A model generated the notes under the pieces. That model was not told the origin of the DNA, searched no databases, and saw only the letters and a list, made by a program, of their open reading frames with translations. This document shows, in pieces, positions 16,896-23,911 of a DNA stretch of 34,773 nt. Position 1 is the stretch's first letter; the number at the start of each line of letters is the position of its first letter. The DNA is from a virus. Location: positions 1-34,773 of the IMG/VR virus record IMGVR_UViG_3300006033_000068. One strand, 5' to 3'. A program made the position numbers and the translations under genes.

Positions 16896-17303
16896 TCAAG
16901 CGCGATCGGTTTTCGAACGTTCGATTTCGCCGAGGGTCCGAAGGCCAAGGCGGCTGGCCAGGTCGTCGAGGGCCATGCGGCCCATGCGCTCAAGCCGTTG
17001 CTTGAACCCGTTGTGGCAGTCGTCGCACGAGCTGACCCAGAGTTCCTTCACCCAGAACAGCCAGCGGTCGCCCTTGTGCGGGTAGAGGTGGTCGACGAGC
17101 GTGGCCGCGACCACTTCGCCGGCCAGGTCGCAGTAGCGACACAGCGGGTCGTGGTTGAGGTGGCCCTTCGCGGCCTTGTCCCACTTGCTGTCATAGCCTC
17201 GCGCCCGCGCCGATCCCCGTCGCTGGTCAGCCTCGCGGTTCTGTTCGCTGCGGGCTTGGCGTTGAGGGGACCGAAAGGTCGGAGGCATCACCGGCAAGGT
17301 CAC
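16896..17303 (-). CDS. HNH endonuclease of the packaging module
   Basis: The start used is GTG 17303; ATG 17288 (MPPTFRSPQRQ) is as good and looks like the family's usual beginning. The product has the full HNH set: Cys55-x2-Cys58, Asp71-His72 in LVDHLYPH, and Cys93-x2-Cys96-His97 in SSCDDCHNG. HNH proteins next to terminase, such as HK97 gp74, support DNA cleavage at cos and morphogenesis. It is the first gene of the late operon after a 267-base leader. Confidence 0.88.
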   Translation of the reverse strand: MTLPVMPPTFRSPQRQARSEQNREADQRRGSARARGYDSKWDKAAKGHLNHDPLCRYCDLAGEVVAATLVDHLYPHKGDRWLFWVKELWVSSCDDCHNGFKQRLERMGRMALDDLASRLGLRTLGEIERSKTDRA

Positions 17304-17380
17304 GCCTCCGACAAGTCGCTTGGGGGCTCAGGGGTTCAGCGGACCGGAACACGTTGAGGCCCGCTATCCCTAGACACGAG

Positions 17381-17415
17381 AACGCCCGCCACGGCGCGGG
17401 GCCATGACGGGCGTT
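17381..17415 (-). other. Strong hairpin in the late leader
   Basis: Perfect 8-bp arms AACGCCCG and CGGGCGTT enclose a 19-base GC-rich loop. Outer CGAG/CTCG can add four pairs beyond a bulge. It lies 78 bases before the HNH start. No run of U follows in the late direction, so intrinsic termination is unlikely without help. A pause site for the adjacent NusG-like factor is one possibility. Confidence 0.45.
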
Positions 17416-17497
17416 CAGCTCGCTTCGGTTATCGTGTGGTGATCGCTGGAGAGCGGGCAGGTCTTCAGGTTACCGCCGCTCGGGGGGTTGGATCAGC

Positions 17498-17518
17498 CCG
17501 CCACGCTGTGGCGGTTTT
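17498..17518 (+). terminator. Possible plus-strand terminator hairpin
   Basis: CCGCCAC-GCT-GTGGCGG is a perfect 7-bp stem with a 3-base loop, followed by TTTT on the plus strand. That gives intrinsic termination for rightward transcripts only, facing the early operon from the late side. No plus-strand gene ends here, so it may stop antisense transcripts, or the stem may work as an RNA structure on the minus strand. Confidence 0.4.
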
Positions 17519-17570
17519 ACCTGGCGCATTTGCCCGAGCTGGTCGTCCAGTGGCGAACATGCGGTTGATT

Positions 17571-18182
17571 CTACTTTTCCGCAAGGCCTCCCGTTCCATC
17601 GATCGGCTTGAGGGCGCTGTAAGGCAGCGACACCGGCAGTTCGGTCATGTTCTCCAGCCCGACCATAACCCGCCGATCCTTGGGCGACGCGCTCAGGATC
17701 GCGGCCACGAAGCCAGCCCACTTGCCCTTGGTGATCCCGACCCGGTTCCCCTTGGCCGGCAGGAAGCGCTGGCGTTCTCGCCGCGTCTCGTCGAAGTCGC
17801 CGAGGTCGGACCGCAGCATCAGGTCGCCGATCACCTCTTCGGGCCAAGCCAAGGGCCGCTGAATGCCATCGGCGTCGAGCGCCCGCACAAACTGGTGGAA
17901 GCCGTCGGCCTCATGCACCCGGTGGAAATCCTCGGTCGTCACCCGGATGAACAGATAGCCGGGAAACAGGGGGCGCTCGCCCGGCTTGGACGACGTGCGC
18001 AGCTTCCGCCAGAACACCCACTTTGGATAGAACACCTCGAATTTCATGGCCCGCAACGCCGTCTCCAGCGTGGCTTCCTGGCGCGTCGCCGAGCGCACCC
18101 CGTACCAAGCCCTCGCCGGAGCCACCTCCGCCACAGCCTTGGCCGCCTTCGCATCCTGCATCCGCATCGCCATCTCCATCAC
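17571..18182 (-). CDS. NusG/RfaH-like transcription elongation factor
   Basis: The start is GTG 18182 (GTGA overlap) or ATG 18179. The 203-residue product has an NGN-like domain at ~25-102 (AWYGVRSATRQEATLETALR, then PLFPGYLFIRV at 71-81, the conserved NusG strand). A KOW-like domain follows at ~143-194 (AKGNRVGITKGKWAGFVAAI). NusG family proteins bind the RNA polymerase clamp and change pausing and termination. Specialised paralogues such as RfaH, ActX and LoaP act on particular operons. This one is the last early gene, immediately upstream of the late leader, where lambda has Q. A role as late antiterminator is inference from place and family. Confidence 0.85.
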   Translation of the reverse strand: MMEMAMRMQDAKAAKAVAEVAPARAWYGVRSATRQEATLETALRAMKFEVFYPKWVFWRKLRTSSKPGERPLFPGYLFIRVTTEDFHRVHEADGFHQFVRALDADGIQRPLAWPEEVIGDLMLRSDLGDFDETRRERQRFLPAKGNRVGITKGKWAGFVAAILSASPKDRRVMVGLENMTELPVSLPYSALKPIDGTGGLAEK

Positions 18183-19174
18183 CCGACTTTCCCGACTTTC
18201 ACGCCCAAATCCGCCAACACACCGGCGGGCCTCGCCTCGCTCAACTTCGCGGCCCGCCGCTCGATACGCGGGTCGATCACCCGCTTGCCCTCATCCCAGG
18301 CGCAAGGGTCCAGCCACGACGTAACCCAGGCCTCGCCCATGGCCCCGAACAGGGCGTTTCGAACCTCGACCGAGGCGAACTGGATTCGCGTCGTGACGAC
18401 CGGAGCCCGTTGGTCAGCCCTTGGGAGGTGCGTCTTCCACCGGCCATCGGCGAGGAAGGTGTGAGGGGCTTTCGGCTTCTGCCCCGACTGGCCGTGCGCC
18501 TTGGGCTTGCCGGCATAGGCCAGCGCACCGGCCCGCACCTCGGCCAGCGGTGCTCCGGCAGAGACCTCGGCCGCGACAGCTTCGGCGACCTTGCGCTCGC
18601 TGCTGTGTTCGCGGCCCGCCTCCGGCCAAGCCGCCCAGATCTCCGCAACGACCTCGTCGATCGCGCCCGCACGCTGAGAGAGTTCGTCAGAACTCTCTAG
18701 GGTTAAAGAGTCCTGGTTCAAGAATGCCCCTACACGTGGGAGGGGAGGCCCCTGTACGTGGGAGTGGTCCCCCCCACTCCCACGTGAGGGGGGGGGACCA
18801 CTCCCACGTGAGGGGGGGTGCGACAGTTTTCCGGTCTTCCCACCGGACGACTTTCCGCGCTTGTGACCGCCCACCATGTCGAGATCGTCGGCCAGGTCGG
18901 CGCGCTCGCAATAGGTCAGGATGATGCGGTTGGATGACTTTCCGCCATCCTTGCGGACGCGTTCTTCGCGCCGCAGGAACCCGGCTTCCTCGGCCTCCTT
19001 GATCGACTTTCGGGCTTGGCTGACCGAACACCGCATCTTCTCGGCGATCGTCTCAACGGCCGGGAAACACGACCCGTCGGGACCCGCCCACTGGCCGAGC
19101 ACGTACAGCAGCAGCGTCACGTAAGCGTTCTTGGTGTCGAGAGTTTCGACAGCGGTAAGGGCTTGGAAGCTCAT
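18179..19174 (-). CDS. Winged-helix replication protein (lambda O / DnaD-like role)
   Basis: The start is ATG 19174, in ATGA overlap with the upstream gene; a start at 19252 would lie inside that gene. The 331-residue product has a winged-helix domain at ~13-87 (TKNAYVTLLLYVLGQWAGPD, SCFPAVETIAEKMRCSVSQA, then a wing). A basic, Gly/Pro-rich linker with 8-residue repeats (~105-155) joins it to a helical C-terminal domain. This is the layout of phage initiators such as lambda O: DNA-binding N-domain, linker, then a helicase-loading C-domain. The linker DNA contains the iteron-like cluster. No separate loader or helicase gene lies in this window. Confidence 0.7.
   Translation of the reverse strand: MSFQALTAVETLDTKNAYVTLLLYVLGQWAGPDGSCFPAVETIAEKMRCSVSQARKSIKEAEEAGFLRREERVRKDGGKSSNRIILTYCERADLADDLDMVGGHKRGKSSGGKTGKLSHPPSRGSGPPPSRGSGGDHSHVQGPPLPRVGAFLNQDSLTLESSDELSQRAGAIDEVVAEIWAAWPEAGREHSSERKVAEAVAAEVSAGAPLAEVRAGALAYAGKPKAHGQSGQKPKAPHTFLADGRWKTHLPRADQRAPVVTTRIQFASVEVRNALFGAMGEAWVTSWLDPCAWDEGKRVIDPRIERRAAKLSEARPAGVLADLGVKVGKVG
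18375..18389. repeat. 15-bp palindrome copy (exact)
   Basis: GCGAACTGGATTCGC lies in the 3' third of the replication gene and encodes RIQFA, as does the copy at 14455. The arms and the GATTC site are intact. Confidence 0.8.
18733..18818. repeat. CACGTG-centred repeat cluster, candidate replication origin
   Basis: Four copies of CACGTGGGAG or its complement lie at 18733, 18755 (first base T), 18777 and 18801. Copies two and three form a 12-bp inverted repeat (18756-18767 with 18774-18785). Copies three and four are direct repeats with a 24-bp period, separated by a G9 run. The cluster lies in the linker-coding part of the replication gene, as the lambda origin lies within O. Origin function is inferred. 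Confidence 0.5.
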
Positions 19175-19524
19175 CGCCGCCACCCCATCGGCAGGCGCGT
19201 CACCGGAACCGGCTCGAAATAGCCGCCACCGTTCGATGGCAACACCGCGCACATCAGCAGCGTCCGCGCCCTGTCGCGCAGCCCCGGCGCGAAGACGAGC
19301 ACGTCATGAAACGTCGCGCCTAGCAGCTCTTCAGGAAAGTGATTGAGGGCCTTCACGGTTCGCACCGCGTAAAGGCCCAGCGAGGATCGACGGTGCATGC
19401 GCAACGGCAAGTGCCATCGCGCATCTTCGATGCGACCGAACACGCACAGGGTCGGCGGCAGAACAAGGGTCACAGGGTCACGAGCGCACTCGGCGCGCCA
19501 AAGCCGGCATTCCACGAAACTCAC
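19171..19524 (-). CDS. Early protein, unknown function
   Basis: This 117-residue ORF starts at GTG 19524 (GTGA overlap with the primase stop) and ends in ATGA overlap with the replication gene. It has three cysteines and a basic, aromatic composition (LWRAECARDPVTLVLPPTLC near the start). I see no named motif. Because it is coupled on both sides between primase and initiator, a replication accessory role is possible, but the sequence itself does not show one. Confidence 0.6.
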   Translation of the reverse strand: MSFVECRLWRAECARDPVTLVLPPTLCVFGRIEDARWHLPLRMHRRSSLGLYAVRTVKALNHFPEELLGATFHDVLVFAPGLRDRARTLLMCAVLPSNGGGYFEPVPVTRLPMGWRR

Positions 19525-21098
19525 GCCACACCCCCAGCCATCGGCTCTTCTCGGATCTGCCGTTGCAGACCGTCTCGCTCGCCCTTCAGGGCCGCAAATT
19601 CCGCCATCTGGGCGGACGTGCTCAGTTGCTCGCGCAGCTCGTCCATGCGGGCCTGCACCTGGCCGAGGCGGTCGTGCAGGTCGAACAGACGGGCGGCGTG
19701 GCCGTCGATTTCCTCGGGTGGCAGCGCCATGAGCCGCGACACCACGTCGTCGGCAGAGGTGCGCAGGGCCTCGGCAGCGGCCAGGGCCTCGGCGGTCGCG
19801 CCGCCCCTGCGGGCTGATCGGTCCCGACCCGCGAACAGGTCGCGCCGCCAGCCGTAGAAGGTGTCGCGATAGAGGCGCGCCAGATCCTTGTGACCCATGG
19901 CCGCGACATGCTTGAGCAGGCGCGCCATCAGCAGCGCCATGGCCTCGGGCGTGTCCAACGGCGCGGCGTCACGCTCACGCTCGAACAGCGCCCGCGAGAA
20001 CGGAGTCGTCACGGCCAGACTCGCGCGCAAGGCTTCGGCGCCCAGGTCGCGATAGACGTCATCAGGGTCCTTGCCGCCCTTGACGATCGAGAACCGCAGC
20101 GACTTGCCCGGCTCGACCAACGGCAAGGCCGTTTCCATCGCTCGCCCCGCCGCCGCGCGGCCGGCGCGGTCGCCGTCGAAACACAGGGTCGGCTCGCCGT
20201 GCAGCCGCCACAGCAGACCGATCTGATCAGGCGTCAGAGCCGTCCCCATACTGGCCACGGCCGCCACGCCCGCGCGCTGGCAGGCGATCACGTCGAGATA
20301 GCCTTCAACGACCACAAGCGCGCCGCCGTCGGCGAGAAGCTGGCGCGCGCCGTGCAGGCCGTACAGGACGCGGCTCTTGTGAAAGACGGCCGTCTCTGGC
20401 CCGTTCAGATACTTGGCCTTGCGCGCCGGGTTCAGCGCCCGGCCGCCGAACGACACCACCCGCCCGCGTGCATCGCAGATCGGGAACATGATGCGGTCGC
20501 GGAAGCGGTCAAAGGGCGACCCGCCATCGTCCGGCGACACCAGCAGGCCCGCCGCGATCAGATCGCCAGGCGTGGCACCGCGCGCGATCAGCGCCGACTT
20601 GAGCCCCGAGCGGTCGTCAGGCGCATAGCCGAGCCGGAACCGCGACCAGACCTCTTTCGGCACGCCGCGCTGTTCCAGATAGGCCCGAGCCGCCGTCGCT
20701 TCGTTGCCCGCATGCAGACGGACGGCGAACCACTCGGCCGCCAGTTCCAGCCAGTCGCCCAGACCCTTGCGGGCTTGCGCCTGGGCAGCAGCGCGCGGAT
20801 CAGCCTTCGGAACCTCAAGTCCCGCCAGTGCGGCGAGGTGCTCGACCGCCTCGACGAACGTCATGCGCTCGCCCTTGGTCAGCCATTCGATGACGTCGCC
20901 GTGCTCGCCGCTCGCGAAGCAATGGTAAAAGCCCTTGTCGTCGTTGACGCAGAACGACGGCGTCTTTTCCTTGGTGAAGGGCGACAGGCCCACCATCTCG
21001 CGCCCTTGGCGACGCAGCGTGACGCGCTTGCCCACTACGTCGGACACCCGCACCCGGTCTTTCAGCTCGCCCAGGAAATGTTCGGAGAACCGGCTCAT
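19521..21098 (-). CDS. DnaG-type primase
   Basis: This 525-residue protein starts at ATG 21098, overlapping the methyltransferase stop (ATGA). The N-terminal CHC2 region reads GLSPFTKEKTPSFCV and GFYHCFASGEHGD (37-68): only one of the four usual zinc ligands is in place (Cys60), a loss I also recall from alphaproteobacterial DnaG. The polymerase core follows, with KARKYLNGPET-like residues at ~226-236 and TOPRIM at EGYLD (265-269) and FDGDRAG (307-313). The C-terminal part is shorter than in host DnaG (~620-650 residues), so helicase docking may differ. It makes RNA primers for phage replication. Confidence 0.92.
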   Translation of the reverse strand: MSRFSEHFLGELKDRVRVSDVVGKRVTLRRQGREMVGLSPFTKEKTPSFCVNDDKGFYHCFASGEHGDVIEWLTKGERMTFVEAVEHLAALAGLEVPKADPRAAAQAQARKGLGDWLELAAEWFAVRLHAGNEATAARAYLEQRGVPKEVWSRFRLGYAPDDRSGLKSALIARGATPGDLIAAGLLVSPDDGGSPFDRFRDRIMFPICDARGRVVSFGGRALNPARKAKYLNGPETAVFHKSRVLYGLHGARQLLADGGALVVVEGYLDVIACQRAGVAAVASMGTALTPDQIGLLWRLHGEPTLCFDGDRAGRAAAGRAMETALPLVEPGKSLRFSIVKGGKDPDDVYRDLGAEALRASLAVTTPFSRALFERERDAAPLDTPEAMALLMARLLKHVAAMGHKDLARLYRDTFYGWRRDLFAGRDRSARRGGATAEALAAAEALRTSADDVVSRLMALPPEEIDGHAARLFDLHDRLGQVQARMDELREQLSTSAQMAEFAALKGERDGLQRQIREEPMAGGVA

Positions 21099-22195
21099 GC
21101 GGCGAGCCGCCCGCGCTCCAGCGCCACGCGCCGGTGAATGTCGGCCACGTACTTGGCCTCGCGTTCGATCAGGATCGCGCCCATGCCCTCACGCATCGCC
21201 GCCGAGGCCGTTGAGCCGCTGCCGGCGAACGGATCGAGCACGACGCCGCCCGGTGGCGTGACCAGACGGCAGAGCCATTGCATCAGGGCGACCGGCTTGA
21301 CAGTCGGGTGCTTGGACCCCGCGCGATCGGCCTTGCTGGCCTTGGCGCAGTAGAAGAACCGGGCCGCCGACCCGCTGTCGCCGCGCGGCGCATAGGCCAA
21401 GGGCGGCCCCATGTCGCCGAGAATCCCCTTTGACGGCCGCGCCCGCCCGGTCGCATTGAGCTGCCCGCGCTGCCCGCCGGCAACGGGAAATGCCGCGACT
21501 ACATCTTCAGATCCATCGTGCGCGACGTTCGCCGGCCAGCGGCCAAGATCGTTCGCCACCAAGGCGGACGTCGCCTCGGAATCGGTTTTCCAGATCCCGC
21601 CGCGCGGCGTTTCCCATTTAGCGACCGCGTCACCATCGAGCGTAGGAACGCGGCAGCTATCAATGTTCAATGCGCCCGTTCCCCATTTCCGCGCATTGGC
21701 GACCAACGACCCGTCCAGCGGCTTGCGCGCCAGGACGAAAGGCTCGCACGCGGGCTTGAGCGCCGACCCATGCTTCTCGCCGCTACGGTCGTGATTGTGG
21801 CTCTTGGGAAAGCCGGTCCCGTACAGCCAAGAGATCATGTCGCGGATCTCGAAACCGGCGTCTTCCACCGCGCAGGCTAGGCGGTGATAGGTCCGCGTGG
21901 CGCTGGCCGCGACGAGGTGGCCGCCGGGCTTCAGAACCCGCCAAACCTCGCGCCAGAACGCCGGGTCGAAAGCGACCTCGCCGGTATCCCAGCGCTCGCC
22001 CATGAAGCCCGACGAAGCGCGCGCATAGACGCCCGACGCGCCGGCCATCGCCGGAGCCGAACCGTCCTTGCCGAACCGCTTACCGATCGAGACCAGGGCG
22101 TAAGGCGGATCGCACACGACGCTGTCGACTGAATTATCAGCCAGGGTCCGCAGCACGTCGCGGCTGTCGCCATGCAGGACAATGACGTTCGTCAT
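21095..22195 (-). CDS. DNA methyltransferase, beta-type motif order
   Basis: This 366-residue SAM-dependent enzyme has the catalytic DPPY motif at 29-32 and the SAM-binding DPFAGSG at 321-327. That order (IV before I) and the DPPY form mark an N6-adenine or N4-cytosine methylase of the beta class. The middle reads VWRVLKPGGHLVAASA and a long variable target-recognition part. There is no restriction partner nearby. It may protect phage DNA or mark promoters. It shares ATGA overlaps with the GcrA-like gene upstream and the primase downstream. The target sequence cannot be read from the protein. Confidence 0.9.
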   Translation of the reverse strand: MTNVIVLHGDSRDVLRTLADNSVDSVVCDPPYALVSIGKRFGKDGSAPAMAGASGVYARASSGFMGERWDTGEVAFDPAFWREVWRVLKPGGHLVAASATRTYHRLACAVEDAGFEIRDMISWLYGTGFPKSHNHDRSGEKHGSALKPACEPFVLARKPLDGSLVANARKWGTGALNIDSCRVPTLDGDAVAKWETPRGGIWKTDSEATSALVANDLGRWPANVAHDGSEDVVAAFPVAGGQRGQLNATGRARPSKGILGDMGPPLAYAPRGDSGSAARFFYCAKASKADRAGSKHPTVKPVALMQWLCRLVTPPGGVVLDPFAGSGSTASAAMREGMGAILIEREAKYVADIHRRVALERGRLAA

Positions 22196-22608
22196 GCGCA
22201 GCGCCTCGCCGCCGCGTCAGCCGAAGCCGGGCCGCCATGACGACCACCGTTGAACTCGACCTGACCAGCGGGCGCGGTGTAACCCATGGCCCGTTCCCAG
22301 CCCGACAGGCCCGCCGCGATCCCCGCCGGCAGGACGCGCACGCGCCCCGCCGCGATGGCCGCCGCGATCAGCTCGCCGTCCGACCCGCCGCTGATCACCG
22401 CCCGAGTCCTGCGCGGGCGCTTGGCCACGGCGTGTCGCGCATCGCGACGCTCGGCCCCCAAGCCCAGGCGGCTGGCCTTACGCACGAGGGTGCGCACCGA
22501 GCAGCCCAAAGCCGTCGCGGCGGACTCAGCCGAAACGTCCGGCGATGCGTAAAGCGTCCGCAACCGCAGAACGCGCGCGTCGCTCCATTCGAAAGCCGCC
22601 ACCTTCAT
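22192..22608 (-). CDS. GcrA-like helix-turn-helix protein
   Basis: This 138-residue ORF starts at ATG 22608. The first 50 residues read FEWSDARVLRLRTLY, SAESAATALG and RKASRLGLG. These line up with the start of GcrA (W-T/S-D-x-R-V, L-x-x-L-W/Y, A-x-x-L-G, K-x-x-R-L-G-L). GcrA is the alphaproteobacterial cell-cycle activator that binds near methylated GANTC and the sigma-70 subunit. The basic stretch after the HTH matches, but the C-terminal CKWP-type sigma-binding motif of GcrA is absent. It is coupled by ATGA to a DNA methyltransferase gene. Family is likely; target and role are inference. Confidence 0.6.
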   Translation of the reverse strand: MKVAAFEWSDARVLRLRTLYASPDVSAESAATALGCSVRTLVRKASRLGLGAERRDARHAVAKRPRRTRAVISGGSDGELIAAAIAAGRVRVLPAGIAAGLSGWERAMGYTAPAGQVEFNGGRHGGPASADAAARRCA

Positions 22609-22988
22609 GCGACACCGCGCTTGGCCAGGCGGCCTTCCAGCCGCCGCACTTCCATGCGCAGCGCCTCAGCCTGCTCAGCCAGACCCATGGCCTTGGCTTC
22701 GATTTCGGTGGCCCGCGCGATCAGCCCAGGGATCAGCTTGCGGTCGGCCCCGTCGTCCTCGCAGGCGTCGGGACCGAAGACGCGCTCGCGCTCGACCGCC
22801 ACCCAGGCGCGCGGCACGTTGAGCCGCTTGGACAAGGCCTCGTCGCTGCCGTCACCGGCGTAACAGTTCTTTTCGGTCAGATAGCAGTCGCCCAGCGCAT
22901 CCAGGATCGCACGGATATCGTCGCGGGTCGGCTGGCGTGGCGCGTCGGCCACGACGGCCAGGACGGGCGACTTGACGGGTTTGGACAT
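22605..22988 (-). CDS. Possible internal-start product of the zinc-ribbon gene
   Basis: ATG 22988 (MSKPVKSPVL) lies in frame within the longer gene, preceded by GAAAGGGG at a spacing of seven bases. That is a better ribosome site than the one for the long ORF. It would give a 127-residue protein without the zinc ribbon. Whether one or both forms are made cannot be settled from sequence. Confidence 0.45.
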   Translation of the reverse strand: MSKPVKSPVLAVVADAPRQPTRDDIRAILDALGDCYLTEKNCYAGDGSDEALSKRLNVPRAWVAVERERVFGPDACEDDGADRKLIPGLIARATEIEAKAMGLAEQAEALRMEVRRLEGRLAKRGVA

Positions 22989-23342
22989 GACAGCCCCTTT
23001 CGGCGTCTCGGGTTTTGGTGAGGCAGCCGCGCGCGGCACGCCCGCGATGCGGCAGAAGGCGGCCCGGCGTTGAGCGGGCGACAGCGCGACCGGCGCTCTG
23101 GGCTTGCTGGTCAACCCGCCAACGCAATGCGGGCACTCGTCGCCGGTTCGGCGCGGCGCGATGCGCCAGCCCTTCTGGCGAAACTTGTCTGCGAAAAAGC
23201 CGACCGACCGGTCCTTGACCGACGCCGAGGCGATGACGGCAGTCCGGTCGCACTTCGAGCACGCGGCGACCACCACATGGTCATAGGCATGGGCCGTCTC
23301 GTTCCACACCCGCTTGGTCTTGAATGGTTCCCCCCGCGCCAC
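22605..23342 (-). CDS. Zinc-ribbon and coiled-coil protein, unknown
   Basis: This 245-residue ORF starts at ATG 23342, three bases after the previous stop. Cys28-x2-Cys31 and Cys70-x2-Cys73 make one zinc ribbon. A Pro/Ala-rich link follows (~85-120), then a C-terminal unit with DDIRAILDALGDCYLTEKNC (~141-160) and a coiled coil (~205-240, RMEVRRLEGRLAKRG). An internal in-frame ATG at 22988 has its own strong ribosome site, so two products are possible. The C-terminal unit is a type I have seen in alphaproteobacterial phages without a function. Confidence 0.7.
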   Translation of the reverse strand: MARGEPFKTKRVWNETAHAYDHVVVAACSKCDRTAVIASASVKDRSVGFFADKFRQKGWRIAPRRTGDECPHCVGGLTSKPRAPVALSPAQRRAAFCRIAGVPRAAASPKPETPKGAVMSKPVKSPVLAVVADAPRQPTRDDIRAILDALGDCYLTEKNCYAGDGSDEALSKRLNVPRAWVAVERERVFGPDACEDDGADRKLIPGLIARATEIEAKAMGLAEQAEALRMEVRRLEGRLAKRGVA

Positions 23343-23345
23343 GGC

Positions 23346-23714
23346 TCAGTCTCCCGCGCCGAGCCGCGTGAGCTGCACCTGCGTCAGCCGGCTTTGTTCG
23401 GCGTGCCAAAGGCCATCCAGCGCCAGGCAAGATCCGGCCACGCCGGCCGCGATGGCCACGCGCCGCGCCGGAATCGCCACGTCGATCAGCGACTGCACCT
23501 GCAGACGGAAAGCCTGGGCCATATGGTCGGAAGACCGTCCGTCGACCGGGAACGCGGTTTCGCGAAGCTCAAACAGCGCCCGCTTGAACTCAGGCGTGAA
23601 GTCTGGCTCATCCCCGCCGCTGGCCTCAATCGCCACGCAGTAGCGCAGACAGGCGGCCAGAACCTCGCGCCACCGCGTCCAGCATTCGGCGGTCGTCAGC
23701 TTCGCCCGGCTCAT
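23346..23714 (-). CDS. Early protein, unknown function
   Basis: This 122-residue ORF starts at ATG 23714 (ATGA overlap with the gene before it). It is mostly helical, with a central PDFTPEFKRALFELRETAFP segment and a hydrophobic AAGVAGSCLAL stretch near residue 95. Three cysteines are present, two of them near the N-terminus. I recognise no family. Tight coupling supports it as a real early gene. Confidence 0.6.
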   Translation of the reverse strand: MSRAKLTTAECWTRWREVLAACLRYCVAIEASGGDEPDFTPEFKRALFELRETAFPVDGRSSDHMAQAFRLQVQSLIDVAIPARRVAIAAGVAGSCLALDGLWHAEQSRLTQVQLTRLGAGD

Positions 23715-23911
23715 CGCCGCACCGGCTGTTCGACCAGCTCCCTCGGCGGCTTGACCTTCAGGCGCAAGGCCTCGGCCCGCTCGACCCGATCGGGCGCCGG
23801 GTCGCCCATCAGCAGGGCGGTCAGCACACGGCGCGGCTCCCGGCGATCATGGTCGTTGCGCCTAAAGACGATTTCGTGATTGCCGGCGCCCGACATGACG
23901 ACCTGTGTCAT
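23711..23911 (-). CDS. Small basic early protein
   Basis: This 66-residue ORF is joined by ATGA overlaps at both ends (to the CII-like gene and the 122-residue gene). It is rich in Arg, Asp, Glu and Pro (FRRNDHDRREPRRVLTAL). No motif is recognisable. The double overlap is the main evidence that it is translated. Confidence 0.55.
   Translation of the reverse strand: MTQVVMSGAGNHEIVFRRNDHDRREPRRVLTALLMGDPAPDRVERAEALRLKVKPPRELVEQPVRR

Larger units (their letters stand above)
17304..17570 (-). promoter_or_regulatory. Untranslated leader before the late operon
   Basis: These 267 bases separate the NusG-like gene from the HNH gene and hold no protein-like frame. Two hairpins stand out. The first is a 7-bp stem, 17498-17514. 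The second is an 8-bp stem AACGCCCG/CGGGCGTT, 17381-17388 with 17408-17415, extended by CGAG/CTCG past a 3-base bulge. Neither is followed by a U-tract on the late strand. The region is the natural place for the late promoter, an antitermination loading site, or cos; I cannot tell which. Confidence 0.5.

Noticed and set aside
15578-17005. A 475-codon plus-strand frame over the terminase genes
   Set aside because: It is antisense to the large and small terminase genes, which have complete motifs.
17498-17514. Reading the 7-bp hairpin as a terminator for the early or late transcript
   Set aside because: The T-run follows the stem only on the plus strand; in the direction of both operons the A-run precedes it, so it does not fit intrinsic termination there.
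18733-18818. CRISPR array or parS site at the CACGTG repeats
   Set aside because: The repeats are short, partly inverted and irregular, with no spacers. They share CACGTG with host parS, but not the 16-bp parS palindrome.
21095-22195. Calling the methyltransferase CcrM
   Set aside because: The DPPY and FAGSG order is shared by many beta-class enzymes. I see no CcrM-specific C-terminal region, so the GANTC target is not supported.
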